This document shows, one piece after another, positions 17,459 to 26,732 of a stretch of 64,000 nucleotides of DNA (positions are counted from its first letter, which is position 1; the number at the start of each line of letters is the position of its first letter). The position numbers and the translations under genes are program-made. The stretch comes from Pusillimonas sp. DMV24BSW_D (GTDB taxonomy: Bacteria > Pseudomonadota > Gammaproteobacteria > Burkholderiales > Burkholderiaceae_B), in the NCBI RefSeq assembly GCF_011388195.1, contig NZ_CP049990.1, forward strand, positions 434,001-498,000, written 5' to 3'. The notes under the pieces are model-generated. The model did not search any database. It was not told where the DNA came from and saw only the letters and a program-made list of their open reading frames with translations.

Positions 17459-18352
17459 CTATTGGGCCAGTTCAGCCACTAACTGCGCAACGCCTTCTTG
17501 CCATGGGGGTAGGGTTACACCAAAAGTGGTGCAAAATTTATCAGTATTCAGGCGGGAATTGGCTGGCCGTGGGGCCAAAGCACCATAAACCTGGCTGGAG
17601 ATGGGTTGAATTTCATCCGGCATAACGCGTAATGGTATACCGCACAGATGGGCTTGTTCCAACACAAATTTGGCGTATTCAAACCAACTGGTTTCGCCGT
17701 GCGCCGCCACATGGTACAGGCCACCCAGTTCGGGGCGTTGCATCACTTGTTTAAGCGCGTGCGCTGTTAAGCTCGCAATAAGGCTGGCACTGCTGGGGGC
17801 GCCGAATTGGTCGTTCACAACGGCTAAGTGGTTTTGTGTTTGCGCCCGTTGCAAAATTGCGCGAACAAAGTTTTTACCGTTTTTCCCATATAACCAACTG
17901 GTGCGCAGAATTAAGTGCTTGCACCCTGAGGCTTGAATGGCCAAGTCACCTTCGAGCTTGGTTTGACCATACACACTCAACGGTTCTGCAAGATCAGTCT
18001 CTACCCATGGTCGTGAACCTTTACCACTGAAAACGTAATCGGTCGAATAATGAATTAGCCATGCATTGATGGCAGCTGCCTCATGGGCCAAAACACTTGG
18101 GACTACAGCGTTTATCCGGCGGGCCATTTCAGGATTTTTCTGAGCCTGATCAACTGTCGTATAAGCGGCAGCGTTCACAATGACGCTGGGGCGAATTTGT
18201 TTCAGGGTCTTTATTAGTTCATTGGTATGTTGCAGATCACAGTAGTAATGGGCGTCGTGCGTTCCGAGTGTGATCAACTGCCCAAATGAAGCCAAGCTGC
18301 GTTGGAGCTCCGATCCCAGTTGCCCAGTTGCACCTAAAACCAGGATTTTCAT
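17459..18352 (-). CDS. rfbD: dTDP-4-dehydrorhamnose reductase
   Basis: A 297-residue short-chain dehydrogenase of the RmlD type, making dTDP-L-rhamnose. It starts MKILVLGATGQLGSEL with the nucleotide-binding glycines, has HYSTDYVFSG and the catalytic YGQTKLEGD. The open frame extends upstream by 18 codons to 18406, but that stretch lacks family similarity and overlaps wecE, so the ATG at 18352 is taken. It sits 22 bp after wecE and 6 bp before rfbC. Confidence 0.94.
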   Translation of the reverse strand: MKILVLGATGQLGSELQRSLASFGQLITLGTHDAHYYCDLQHTNELIKTLKQIRPSVIVNAAAYTTVDQAQKNPEMARRINAVVPSVLAHEAAAINAWLIHYSTDYVFSGKGSRPWVETDLAEPLSVYGQTKLEGDLAIQASGCKHLILRTSWLYGKNGKNFVRAILQRAQTQNHLAVVNDQFGAPSSASLIASLTAHALKQVMQRPELGGLYHVAAHGETSWFEYAKFVLEQAHLCGIPLRVMPDEIQPISSQVYGALAPRPANSRLNTDKFCTTFGVTLPPWQEGVAQLVAELAQ

Positions 18353-18374
18353 TTGATTTTCCGGCAAGGAGGCG

Positions 18375-19511
18375 TTAGCCAATTGCTCTGGACAATATGT
18401 TGGCAATATGAATTTGTTGTTCTTCGGTTAGCCCCACCCACAGCGGTAAGCGAATCAACCTTTCCGATTGTTGGTTTGTTATTGCCAATTCTCCGTGTGT
18501 GCGTCCATACCGTTTGCCCGCCGGTGATGAGTGCAACGGCACATAGTGAAAGACTGAAAAGATATTGCTTTTCTTCAGCTCTGAAAGCACATGTTGCCTA
18601 TCCACTTCCGGCGCCAGTATCACATAGTACATATGGGCGTTGTGTCCACAATCGCCTGGAATAATGGGGCGTCGCAAAACGCCTTTGGCTTCAAGTGGGG
18701 CGATCAGATCATGGTAGCGTTGCCAAATGGTAAGTCGTTCCTGCGTAATTTTTTTTGCATCTTCAAGTTGAGCCCAAAGAAAGGCAGCGATAATTTCGCC
18801 GGGTAAAAATGAAGAGCCCACCTCTTGCCATGTGTACTTATCCACTTCGCCCCGAAAGAAGCGGCTACGGTCAGTGCCTTTTTCGCGAATAATTTCTGCG
18901 CGCAATGACAAGGAAGGGTCATTCACCAGCAAGGCTCCGCCCTCGCCGGAAATAACATTCTTTGTCTCGTGAAAACTGTATGTTCCCAGATTGCCGATAC
19001 CGCCCAATGGCTGGCCTTTGTAAGTTGCCATGACACCTTGCGCCGCATCCTCTACAACGTGAAGATGATGCCGCCTGGCAATCTCCAGTATGGAATCCAT
19101 TTCACAAGCAACGCCCGCATAATGAACCGGCACAATGGCACGCGTTCTGGGCGTAATGGCTGCTTCAATCAGGCGCTCATCAAGATTCAGCGTATCTTCA
19201 CGGATATCCACGAACACCGGAACGCCGCCGCGCAGTACAAACGCATTTGCCGTGGACACGAATGTGTACGAGGGCATGATAATTTCATCACCGGGTACGA
19301 TGTCCAACAACAGTGCGGCCATTTCCAAGGCGGCTGTGCACGAGTGTGTAAGCAATGCCTTATTGCAACCACTATATTGTTCAATCCATGCATGGCAACG
19401 TTTCGTAAATGGACCGTCGCCAGCCAGCATATATTCAGTCTTGGCCTGGGTAATGTATTGCAGTTCTTTGCCCGTCATAAAAGGGCGATTGAACTGGATT
19501 TTTTGGGTCAT
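18375..19511 (-). CDS. wecE: dTDP-4-keto-6-deoxyhexose transaminase, WecE/RffA type
   Basis: A 378-residue PLP enzyme very close to enterobacterial WecE over its length: LDIVPGDEIIMPSYTFVST, VHYAGVACEMD, EDAAQGVMATYKG, SFHETKNVISGEGG (PLP lysine) and IIREKGT-RS-FFRG-VDKYTW. WecE makes dTDP-4-amino-4,6-dideoxygalactose from dTDP-4-keto-6-deoxyglucose. The chosen ATG (19511) overlaps the rfbA stop by four bases (ATGA), implying coupling. It competes with rfbC/rfbD for the same intermediate, so the glycan may hold both rhamnose and a Fuc4N-type sugar. Confidence 0.92.
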   Translation of the reverse strand: MTQKIQFNRPFMTGKELQYITQAKTEYMLAGDGPFTKRCHAWIEQYSGCNKALLTHSCTAALEMAALLLDIVPGDEIIMPSYTFVSTANAFVLRGGVPVFVDIREDTLNLDERLIEAAITPRTRAIVPVHYAGVACEMDSILEIARRHHLHVVEDAAQGVMATYKGQPLGGIGNLGTYSFHETKNVISGEGGALLVNDPSLSLRAEIIREKGTDRSRFFRGEVDKYTWQEVGSSFLPGEIIAAFLWAQLEDAKKITQERLTIWQRYHDLIAPLEAKGVLRRPIIPGDCGHNAHMYYVILAPEVDRQHVLSELKKSNIFSVFHYVPLHSSPAGKRYGRTHGELAITNQQSERLIRLPLWVGLTEEQQIHIANILSRAIG

Positions 19512-20395
19512 TGCCCGTCCCCTTGAAGCCTGTGCCATTCATCTGCCACGCCGCGTAAATAATCGCTGTATTCGCACACCGGCATATTTTTGATCAGAGC
19601 ATGAAACTGGTCAATTGTAATAAACCCTCTAACCAGTGCAGCCTCTTCCGGGCAACCGATTTTGATACCCTGGCGTCGCTCGATTGCTTCAATATACGAT
19701 GAAGCTTCATGAAGTGCTGTGCTTGTACCCGCGTCGAGCCATGCAAAACCTCGGCTTAAACGGTGGACCAGTAGCTTACCTTGCTTAAGGTATTCCAGAT
19801 TCACATCTGTGATTTCAAGTTCCCCGCGAGCCGAGGGCTTGATGTTTCTGGCAATATCTAAAACAGTATTGTCGTATATATATACGCCTGGTACCGCATA
19901 GCTGCTTTTTGGGTGTTGCGGCTTTTCTTCGATAGAAATGGCTTTACCAGCGCGGTCGAACTCGACAACACCATAACGCTCTGGATCTTTAACGTGATAA
20001 GCAAATATAGTGGCGCCATCCGAAAAGCTCGACACGGCGCGCGGAAAGTCATCACCGCCGGAGAAGATGTTGTCGCCAAGCATCAGAATAACGTTATCAG
20101 AACCGATAAAGTCTCCGGCTATTAGAAATGCCTGGGCGATTCCTTCTGGTTTAGCCTGTTCGCGGTATTCAACAGATATTCCCCATTGCCCCCCATCTCC
20201 GAGCAATCTTCTGTAACGAGGTAAATCGTCGGGTGTTGAAATGACGCATAGTTCCCGCACGCCTGAAGCCATCAATACAGTCAAAGGATAGTAGATCATG
20301 GGTTTATCAAATACTGCCTGCAGCTGTTTGCTGGATACCTGGGTAAGCGGGTAGAGACGCGAGCCAGCGCCGCCTGCAAGGATAATTGCTTTCAT
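19508..20395 (-). CDS. rfbA: Glucose-1-phosphate thymidylyltransferase
   Basis: A 295-residue nucleotidyltransferase joining dTTP and glucose-1-phosphate into dTDP-glucose. It starts MKAIILAGGAGSRLYPLT, with SSKQLQAVFDKPMIYYPL and LGDNIFSG, all typical of RmlA. The frame could extend 11 codons upstream, but the ATG at 20395 overlaps the preceding stop by four bases (ATGA) and gives the canonical start. It supplies both rfbC/rfbD and wecE, but the intervening 4,6-dehydratase gene rfbB is not visible in this window. Confidence 0.95.
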   Translation of the reverse strand: MKAIILAGGAGSRLYPLTQVSSKQLQAVFDKPMIYYPLTVLMASGVRELCVISTPDDLPRYRRLLGDGGQWGISVEYREQAKPEGIAQAFLIAGDFIGSDNVILMLGDNIFSGGDDFPRAVSSFSDGATIFAYHVKDPERYGVVEFDRAGKAISIEEKPQHPKSSYAVPGVYIYDNTVLDIARNIKPSARGELEITDVNLEYLKQGKLLVHRLSRGFAWLDAGTSTALHEASSYIEAIERRQGIKIGCPEEAALVRGFITIDQFHALIKNMPVCEYSDYLRGVADEWHRLQGDGQ

Positions 20396-22014
20396 TCTTG
20401 TGTTACCTTCTTTTCGCAACGACGCCAACTGACGCTAACTAACCCATGTTGTTGGTTTTTGACCTCATGAGAAAAAGCATTCAAACGTTCTTCGCAATAG
20501 TTATTCAGGAGGTTCCAATGGTGATTTACTCCGATAATTGGAACTCCATTTTCCGAAACAAGTCGATCCACCATACCTCTTCCTAGTAGACTCTCGTTAT
20601 ACGATACTGAAAATGGTGCTAGCGTTAAAACTCCTAATCCATATAATTTGATTGCCATTACAGATTCAGGTTGTCTCAATACTGGGTAAGCATATTCATA
20701 AGGAAAAGCAGAACCCCAAACCACGACCGCCTCTTTAGAGAAACCCTGTAAGTCACGTCGCACCTCCTCAGATACCATTTGAGCATCTCTCGATTCAGAA
20801 AAAACCGCGATAGTATTGAATAGCCCCGCCACCATTATTACAATAGACACCAACCACTGGGTAAAATACTTCGTAGTCTTGTAACCTTGTAGAAAAAGTG
20901 GCGCAATCAAGAGAAGCGACAGTATAGGGATATAAACTCTTATAATTCCAGGGCGACCCAGTATGCCCAAAATAAAGATGATCGCAATGCTAACAACCCA
21001 TGTTAAAAAGAGTCGCCGATTTGGTAAGATGAGTAACAGCAACAATGACGCTAAAAAACTTGGTAGTAGAGCCGGATGAGTGAGCGTTTTGATGCCTAGC
21101 CAGCCATTCATAAATGAATGCCTTGGGGATGGAAGTGGACCAAGCTCCTGGAGCATTGCATTTAACTGAGTAGGGTCTGCCAATTTTGGGTCAACGAAAA
21201 ACCATGAACTTAGCAAGCTAATATCGTTTAGCGTATATCCATACGAAGCAATAATTTCCGGATGTTTTTTAAGCAAAACACCCGCCCCAAAGTCTGTTAT
21301 TGGCGCACGAGCTGTATTTAAGGCATTGAATTGTTGCCAGTTATCGCCTTGATAAGCTTGATAATCGACAAAAACGGCACCGCTAATTGTCAACAAAAGT
21401 ACGGCTGCAGCCTTAAGAAAATTACGGTCTTTGTAGAGTTTTTCCCAAGGTAGAAGGGGTAGCGCTATGAGTAATATAAGCAAAAACTCATAACTGCGTA
21501 CAAGATAACCGAAAAACGCTAACAAACAGCCTGTTAGAAGCATTTGCCTGCTACCCTGTTGACTATAAAGATGCCAACAGATGATCGCTCCAACAGTGAG
21601 TAATCCTGCATTGATTGTAAATTGTGGAAAGAGCACAGGTCGCGCGAGTATGAGTATCAATACAGATAACGAGACCAACCAGCCTAAACCTAGTTTTTGT
21701 AATGTATAAAATATTACCGCTCCGATAATAACAAGCGCGGCAATAGTCGCGATTGAATAACCGAGCAGATCATTTATTTGTGGGACAGTGCGAACCAAGT
21801 AGCCCCATATGACATTGGAAAAAACCAAATTCGGTGAGCCAATTGAAGCAATGCCATAGCCATGTGCAACCATGGACATCGCAACGTCATCATTTGTATC
21901 CCAGCGTGGCTCAAACAAAAGGTAAAGTGCTAATACAAAAGTCGCGGAAACAAAAACGGAGATGGTAAGCTGAGAATTTTTCTCAATCAGCTTTGGTGCA
22001 GCTGAATTAACCAT
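20392..22014 (-). CDS. Multi-pass membrane protein of unknown function (glycosyltransferase-like)
   Basis: A 540-residue protein with about ten hydrophobic segments, an early acidic loop WDTNDDVAMSMV after the first helix, and a soluble C-terminal part of about 130 residues. An acidic pair in the first periplasmic loop followed by many helices is the layout of GT-C enzymes using lipid-phosphate sugars, but I cannot place it in a named family. The ATG at 22014 is preferred over an upstream start at 22041. It overlaps the end of the small transporter gene by eight bases and the rfbA start by four, so it belongs to the same operon. It could be a GT-C transferase or a glycan-modifying protein. 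Confidence 0.6.
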   Translation of the reverse strand: MVNSAAPKLIEKNSQLTISVFVSATFVLALYLLFEPRWDTNDDVAMSMVAHGYGIASIGSPNLVFSNVIWGYLVRTVPQINDLLGYSIATIAALVIIGAVIFYTLQKLGLGWLVSLSVLILILARPVLFPQFTINAGLLTVGAIICWHLYSQQGSRQMLLTGCLLAFFGYLVRSYEFLLILLIALPLLPWEKLYKDRNFLKAAAVLLLTISGAVFVDYQAYQGDNWQQFNALNTARAPITDFGAGVLLKKHPEIIASYGYTLNDISLLSSWFFVDPKLADPTQLNAMLQELGPLPSPRHSFMNGWLGIKTLTHPALLPSFLASLLLLLILPNRRLFLTWVVSIAIIFILGILGRPGIIRVYIPILSLLLIAPLFLQGYKTTKYFTQWLVSIVIMVAGLFNTIAVFSESRDAQMVSEEVRRDLQGFSKEAVVVWGSAFPYEYAYPVLRQPESVMAIKLYGLGVLTLAPFSVSYNESLLGRGMVDRLVSENGVPIIGVNHHWNLLNNYCEERLNAFSHEVKNQQHGLVSVSWRRCEKKVTQE

Positions 22015-22390
22015 GAGCCGCAACCACGGTGCCGAGCACAATCAAACCAACCCCTATTAATTTTTGCAGGGTTATTGGTTCACTTAAGAGCCATCCACTT
22101 AACATCAGCACTAAAACAAAATTAAGACTCATGAAAGGGTAGGCATGGCTTAGATCGAATTTCGTCATGGCGATCATCCATGCAAGCGATGCGAACACTG
22201 CAGCAGCAAATCCTGAGAATATTAGGGGATCAAAGAAAAGCCCCAACATAAACTTAATTTTATATTTAAACTCGAGAGGAAGCGCACCAAACTGCGTAAC
22301 GCGCCATTTAATAATTAGCTGCCCATATACTGTTAAACAAATCGTCGCAATAATGTAAGCATAATCAAAAAGGCGGCCCATGTGTTTCAA
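22007..22390 (-). CDS. Small four-helix EamA/SMR-type membrane protein
   Basis: A 127-residue protein with four predicted membrane helices (about residues 8-28, 47-70, 80-100, 105-125) and SHAYPFMSLNFVLVLMLSGWLLSEP, resembling one half of an EamA permease or ArnF-like flippase subunit. In polysaccharide operons such small proteins can move undecaprenyl-phosphate-linked sugars across the inner membrane. It overlaps the following membrane protein gene, suggesting the two work together, as a flippase feeding a GT-C enzyme. That pairing is inference. Start may be Met1 or Met4. Confidence 0.65.
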   Translation of the reverse strand: MKHMGRLFDYAYIIATICLTVYGQLIIKWRVTQFGALPLEFKYKIKFMLGLFFDPLIFSGFAAAVFASLAWMIAMTKFDLSHAYPFMSLNFVLVLMLSGWLLSEPITLQKLIGVGLIVLGTVVAAHG

Positions 22391-22428
22391 TCCAGTTCTA
22401 CAAGGTTATTTAGTTTTAGGCGAAAAGC

Positions 22429-23097
22429 TCATTTGACACAAATACCCGTTTCATCAGAAATATTTCCAACTTGCTTCGCCGGCACACCTTGATACCATCC
22501 GAGTGTCGTCGCATCCTCTAGTAGCAATGACTGCGCGGCCAGTAGCACGTTGTCACCGACGCGCCGCTGATGCACGATTGTCGAGGTAAACCCGAAGAAG
22601 CAGCGGTCCCCGACGGTGACCTCTCCTCCCACGGTCACGTTGCTAGCAAAGAAGTTATGATTGCCGATAGCGGTGTCATGACAAAGCGTGGTGTTGGACC
22701 AAATGACGTTATTGGACCCCAGGTACACCCCCGGTTCCACGACTACTCCGGGCATTATGAAATTGTTGTCCCCTATTTGCACCCCTGCCGCCACGAATGC
22801 GGAGGTGGAGATGATATTCTGTAAGGTATACCCTGCCACCTTGGCTCGCTCGAATAGGTGCTGACGCTGGCGCATTTCACGATAGCCCACGGCAACGTAC
22901 ATCGACGTCACGGCTGGGGGGTGCTGCACTATGCAGGTCTCCCAGTTAAACACAGGCAGTCCGCAATACTTATCGATATTTTTTCTGTCGGCATCTACAA
23001 CAAACCCTAGCACCTGCAACCCTATTTCCTGAGTGGCATAGTAATGGGCTAAACGGGCCAGCGAACCCGTGCCTAAAATCAATAGAGGCTTGGTCAT
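22429..23097 (-). CDS. Sugar O/N-acyltransferase, NeuD/PglD-like hexapeptide family
   Basis: A 222-residue protein beginning LLILGTGSLARLAHYY (dinucleotide-like sugar-binding N-terminus), then hexapeptide-repeat beta-helix from about residue 90 with NTTLCHDTAIGNH and the putative catalytic His. It would transfer an acyl group to an amino- or hydroxy-sugar nucleotide; with wecE downstream, the 4-amino group of dTDP-Fuc4N is one candidate. The frame runs 45 codons further upstream, but that part overlaps the methyltransferase gene; ATG at 23097 shares one base with the methyltransferase stop (TAATG). Confidence 0.8.
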   Translation of the reverse strand: MTKPLLILGTGSLARLAHYYATQEIGLQVLGFVVDADRKNIDKYCGLPVFNWETCIVQHPPAVTSMYVAVGYREMRQRQHLFERAKVAGYTLQNIISTSAFVAAGVQIGDNNFIMPGVVVEPGVYLGSNNVIWSNTTLCHDTAIGNHNFFASNVTVGGEVTVGDRCFFGFTSTIVHQRRVGDNVLLAAQSLLLEDATTLGWYQGVPAKQVGNISDETGICVK

Positions 23098-23957
23098 TAC
23101 TTGACGAAGACGAATCGCAGGTATTTGAACAGGGGAGACGACACCGGCAGAACTGCGTTCAGGTACTGCTCTACCGTATCGGCGTGAGCATGAGACTGCT
23201 CGTGCATCACCTTGGCCTGGCCGAGGAACCATTCGAATTCGACGCGGCAGTCCGAAAAACCGATGGTTCGCGCCGCCTCTAGCACTTCCCGGAAATTGAA
23301 GCCCTTTTCATGCGTCTTGATCGGCTCCGCCTTTTCCAGCAGCTCTGCGTTCATGCCGTAGTGTTCTTCATAGTGCTTGCCGTTATGCAAAGCACCCTGA
23401 ATTTCGCGATGAACAATCGGAGTGATTGGCAATACCCCACCGGTGAGCTTTTCGGCCCCGGCAATCGCCATGATGAAATCACGATTGGGGTTCAGGTCGG
23501 AGTAGAATACTCCGCCTTTTTTAAGCACGCGATATGCCTCCTGTAGAAAGGCGCGGTAATCGATCAGATGATCCATGAAGGAATACGCAGTAGCGAAATC
23601 AAATGTATCGCTGGCAAACGGCGTGCTTTCAGCCATGCTTTCGTGCAGGGTTACATTACCTGAACTCAGGTCAACTTGCTTCATCATGTCTCGCGTAATA
23701 TCCACGCCATGCACTTCGCCAAAAAGGTCATACATGAGATGAATTATGAAACCAGTCCCACATCCGAAATCGATCGCTTTGTTTTTCTCGCGGCAGGCCG
23801 CAGTCAGCCGCAGCAGGATATTGCGTACTTTTTCCTGGTTCTCTGGGCGAAAATGTGGACTCTTGTTGTATTCGCCAGCGTTAGCAAGTGAGGCATGAAC
23901 ATATATGTTCGCTTTAATAGTATCTTCTTGACTTGAGTGGGATGTAGTCATAGTCAC
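23097..23957 (-). CDS. SAM-dependent methyltransferase (class I)
   Basis: A 286-residue protein with SAM-binding motif I AIDFGCGTGFI near residue 62, the acidic end of strand 2 in VHGVDITRDMM, and FDFATAYSFMDHL as motif IV followed by RVLKKGGVFYSDLNP. It resembles the UbiE/Methyltransf_11 type. A C-terminal extension of about 110 residues is not recognised. In this operon it probably methylates a sugar or the end of the glycan. It shares one base with the downstream acyltransferase start and lies 40 bp after the GT2 gene. Confidence 0.82.
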   Translation of the reverse strand: MTMTTSHSSQEDTIKANIYVHASLANAGEYNKSPHFRPENQEKVRNILLRLTAACREKNKAIDFGCGTGFIIHLMYDLFGEVHGVDITRDMMKQVDLSSGNVTLHESMAESTPFASDTFDFATAYSFMDHLIDYRAFLQEAYRVLKKGGVFYSDLNPNRDFIMAIAGAEKLTGGVLPITPIVHREIQGALHNGKHYEEHYGMNAELLEKAEPIKTHEKGFNFREVLEAARTIGFSDCRVEFEWFLGQAKVMHEQSHAHADTVEQYLNAVLPVSSPLFKYLRFVFVK

Positions 23958-23997
23958 CGATAATCGAGGAATTCAACAATTAAGATATTTTTATTAT

Positions 23998-24951
23998 TTA
24001 GTTTTTAGTGTGAAGAAAGTTTATTTTTTCTTTAACTAGATATCTGGGGCGACAGAGTGTCTCCTGGTATACCCTAAAGACATAGCTACCGATTATACCT
24101 AAGGACATCATTACACTACCAAGACTAAAACAGACTGCTAATATTATTAGGGTGCTTCCACTAGGTAAAGATGATCCGAAGAGTAATTGCTGTATAACAA
24201 CGATCGACATATATATTAAGCAGCCTAACAGCAGCGTCAGTCCAAAAGCCATAAAAAGCTTGTGAGGAACGTCTGTGTAGCTAATTAATGAATTGACTGC
24301 TAGACCAAGACGTTTTCTGAAAGTGTAGGAGCTTTTCCCATGGGCTCTTTCAGAATAGGGTAGCTCTATGAAATAAGAGTTGAAGCCCATGTAGAACATG
24401 AGAGGGCCATACAAAATGTTTGCTTCTTTAAACTGCAATAAGCCGGTTAATACATTTTTGTTGAATGCGCGAAAAGTGCCAATGTTGAGGGGGACATTCG
24501 CGCCAACGATACGCGCGAAGATGTAATGATACAGCTTCGAGGTAAGTCGATTGGCGAGCTTGTTTTCTAGTGGGCTTTTGATCGTATAAATGATGTCGGC
24601 TTGTTTATCCCGTAGTTCGTGGACAAGGCTGACAATATCCTCCGGACGATCTTGCAAATCTGCGTCCATAAGGACGATAGTATTTCCATTTGCGTGTTCA
24701 AAGCCTGCGCAAATGGCGGGATGTTGGCCAAAATTCCTCGATAAGTTTATTACCTTTATTGCGGGGCTGTTCGATGCCAATTCTCTGAGGATTGTTAACG
24801 ATCTGTCGCGGCTTCCATCATTGATATAGATAATCTCGAATCGTTTGGCGCATAGACTTAGCGTTTTTAGAAGTCGAGTAGTGAGCTCAGCCAATGTGTG
24901 TGCATTGTTGTATACGGGAATAACAACCGTAATGTCTGTTTCATACGACAT
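23998..24951 (-). CDS. Glycosyltransferase family 2, DPM1/GtrB/ArnC-like
   Basis: A 317-residue inner-membrane transferase. The N-terminal GT-A domain starts VVIPVYNNAHTL and carries the metal-binding DADLQDRPED; two hydrophobic helices near residues 230-255 and 265-295 anchor the C-terminus. This is the layout of polyprenyl-phosphate sugar synthases such as GtrB, which load a sugar on undecaprenyl phosphate for a later GT-C enzyme. The neighbouring small SMR-like protein and large membrane proteins could be its flippase and GT-C partners. The open frame extends 30 codons upstream, overlapping the PhyH gene; ATG at 24951 is used, 4 bp after the PhyH stop. Confidence 0.85.
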   Translation of the reverse strand: MSYETDITVVIPVYNNAHTLAELTTRLLKTLSLCAKRFEIIYINDGSRDRSLTILRELASNSPAIKVINLSRNFGQHPAICAGFEHANGNTIVLMDADLQDRPEDIVSLVHELRDKQADIIYTIKSPLENKLANRLTSKLYHYIFARIVGANVPLNIGTFRAFNKNVLTGLLQFKEANILYGPLMFYMGFNSYFIELPYSERAHGKSSYTFRKRLGLAVNSLISYTDVPHKLFMAFGLTLLLGCLIYMSIVVIQQLLFGSSLPSGSTLIILAVCFSLGSVMMSLGIIGSYVFRVYQETLCRPRYLVKEKINFLHTKN

Positions 24952-24955
24952 TGTT

Positions 24956-25774
24956 TTAACCTTGGTTTGCCTTGTATAAGCGCTGACTTTCAGGAAGAAA
25001 GAACTCATCCAAGCTTGTAGGAAGTCGGGTATCGAAGCCAATCAGCCTTCTTGCTTGAGCGTTTAATTGATCGCTAATGCTTTCCGGGATAAAGCGGACC
25101 CAGTCCATGCGTTGTTTCATGAATGAACGGGATGCGTTCAGCGTCATGGAGTGATTCCATCTATCTGTTGTGTTTTTTGATGTTCGATGATAAATCCTAG
25201 CGTTAAAAACTAAGAGGGTCCCCGCTTTGCAGACTGCATGAATACAATGTCTCTCAAAAACATCCTCTTCAGGTTGCTTTTCGGAGTGTTGTGAGCCTGG
25301 CAAAATTTTAAGCGCGCCGCCGTTTTCGACGGTATAGTCATCTAATGCCCAAATTACTCCCATGTTAAAAATGTAGCCAGGGTGGAAACGAGGACTATCG
25401 ACATGCAGTCTTCCTGCATAGTTACTACCATGAGGGGGAATGCATGAGGACGTTGCAGCATACATTATCCAGTGTTCGCCAAGGTGTGGCGCGATCAGCT
25501 GCTGTAGCCGAGGATCTTCGAGGAGGCGCCCATAATTGATGTCGCGACATATTAGGTCATGTATTTGGTAACGATCCAGTAGGCTTTGTTTTACACCTGG
25601 TTTAGGTGCAAAGTTATTAACTGCTTCATGCATTGAGGTTTTTAACAGAGCAGTCTCTTTGTCAGTTAGGAAGTTTTCGATAAGCGCATACCCGCGTGTT
25701 TGTATTAGGTAGCTACACTCGTCAACCTGCGTTTTGGCAAGTAAGGGTCTGGATGTGAGATGGATTTGATTCAT
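24956..25774 (-). CDS. Phytanoyl-CoA dioxygenase (PhyH) family protein
   Basis: A 272-residue Fe(II)/2-oxoglutarate oxygenase fold. The metal-binding His-x-Asp is in LHVDSPRFHPG, and the distal His and 2-oxoglutarate-binding Arg lie in IYHRTSKNTTDRW. The family includes hydroxylases of small molecules and several uncharacterised members in polysaccharide loci. Here it is between a GT2 and a WbqC gene, so it may hydroxylate or otherwise oxidise a sugar or lipid carrier intermediate; the substrate cannot be deduced. Four base pairs separate it from the GT2 gene. Confidence 0.8.
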   Translation of the reverse strand: MNQIHLTSRPLLAKTQVDECSYLIQTRGYALIENFLTDKETALLKTSMHEAVNNFAPKPGVKQSLLDRYQIHDLICRDINYGRLLEDPRLQQLIAPHLGEHWIMYAATSSCIPPHGSNYAGRLHVDSPRFHPGYIFNMGVIWALDDYTVENGGALKILPGSQHSEKQPEEDVFERHCIHAVCKAGTLLVFNARIYHRTSKNTTDRWNHSMTLNASRSFMKQRMDWVRFIPESISDQLNAQARRLIGFDTRLPTSLDEFFLPESQRLYKANQG

Positions 25775-25848
25775 GAGTTACCTTTTCCAATTTTCTATGC
25801 TCATACAATGTTCCATTGGGGTCTTAATGTATAGAAAACGAGTATTGA

Positions 25849-26556
25849 CTATTTCAAGTTAGCTAAATTTCGCGGGGCAAACTTCATGTAGAAGGCGGCC
25901 CTTTTCCCGCAATTAAATAGTAAGTCGATGATGCTCACGCTTGGGGTGTAGTCGCCCCAAAGTTGGGGATATTCAGGATATCCTGTGTAGTCAAACCAAG
26001 TGAGTTGAATGTTGTTTTCTGCAAAAGCTTTTTGGTCTAGATAGTCCTTTGCCGCCGGGCCCGAAACGTATTCAGTTGCGCCTGTTTGTGTGCAAAGATC
26101 AATTAATCGTTCAGTTTTTCCGTTGGTTAGAGTGTAGTCCCAGGAGTTTGAGATTATGGTACGAATTTCTAGGTATGAGCATACTACTTCGATCAATTTT
26201 CTATTAAGAGAAGACAGAGTTAAATGTTTTTGATCGATATACACAGGTTTTAGCAACGCAGCGATATCAGGAAAAAAGGGTGCGCGACGATAATTGAGCT
26301 CCATGGACTGCCAGTGCTTTCTTTGCCATGATGTATCTGTTAACTCAACATCGCGAATACGTCTATTTATATTTTGACCGACAGGTATGCTGATCCATTT
26401 TTCCCCTTGTGGGGTTTTTATCTTATTCCGATTACGCCAATCATTTTTTGTAAATTGCATATCATCATAGATGATGAACTCGTCAACATAAGCAATCATA
26501 TCAAAGTATCCCCTCCAAGGCAGATAGTTAGACTGGATGATTGCAATTCTCTTCAT
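25849..26556 (-). CDS. WbqC-family protein
   Basis: A 235-residue protein that begins AIIQSNYLPWRGYFDMIAYVD and continues YDDMQFTKNDWRNRNKI with KWISIPV, matching the WbqC family found in O-antigen and capsule loci. Members are thought to act in amino-sugar modification or ligation but no activity is firmly established. It is separated by 74 bp from the PhyH gene and by 176 bp of AT-rich sequence from the upstream membrane protein gene, so it may have its own promoter. Confidence 0.82.
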   Translation of the reverse strand: MKRIAIIQSNYLPWRGYFDMIAYVDEFIIYDDMQFTKNDWRNRNKIKTPQGEKWISIPVGQNINRRIRDVELTDTSWQRKHWQSMELNYRRAPFFPDIAALLKPVYIDQKHLTLSSLNRKLIEVVCSYLEIRTIISNSWDYTLTNGKTERLIDLCTQTGATEYVSGPAAKDYLDQKAFAENNIQLTWFDYTGYPEYPQLWGDYTPSVSIIDLLFNCGKRAAFYMKFAPRNLANLK

Positions 26557-26732
26557 GATAGCCTGCTTGTCGAATGCGATTTTTAGATAACTTTGGGTTT
26601 GGTATAGAAAAAATAGGTGCAGAAGGTCAACGCTAGATCATCTGAGGCGTCATCCGCGAATAATTTTCATCTAGAGATATTATTGGTTTTCGTTAATTTT
26701 TAGCATCGGTGAGATTGATTGGATTAATAATA

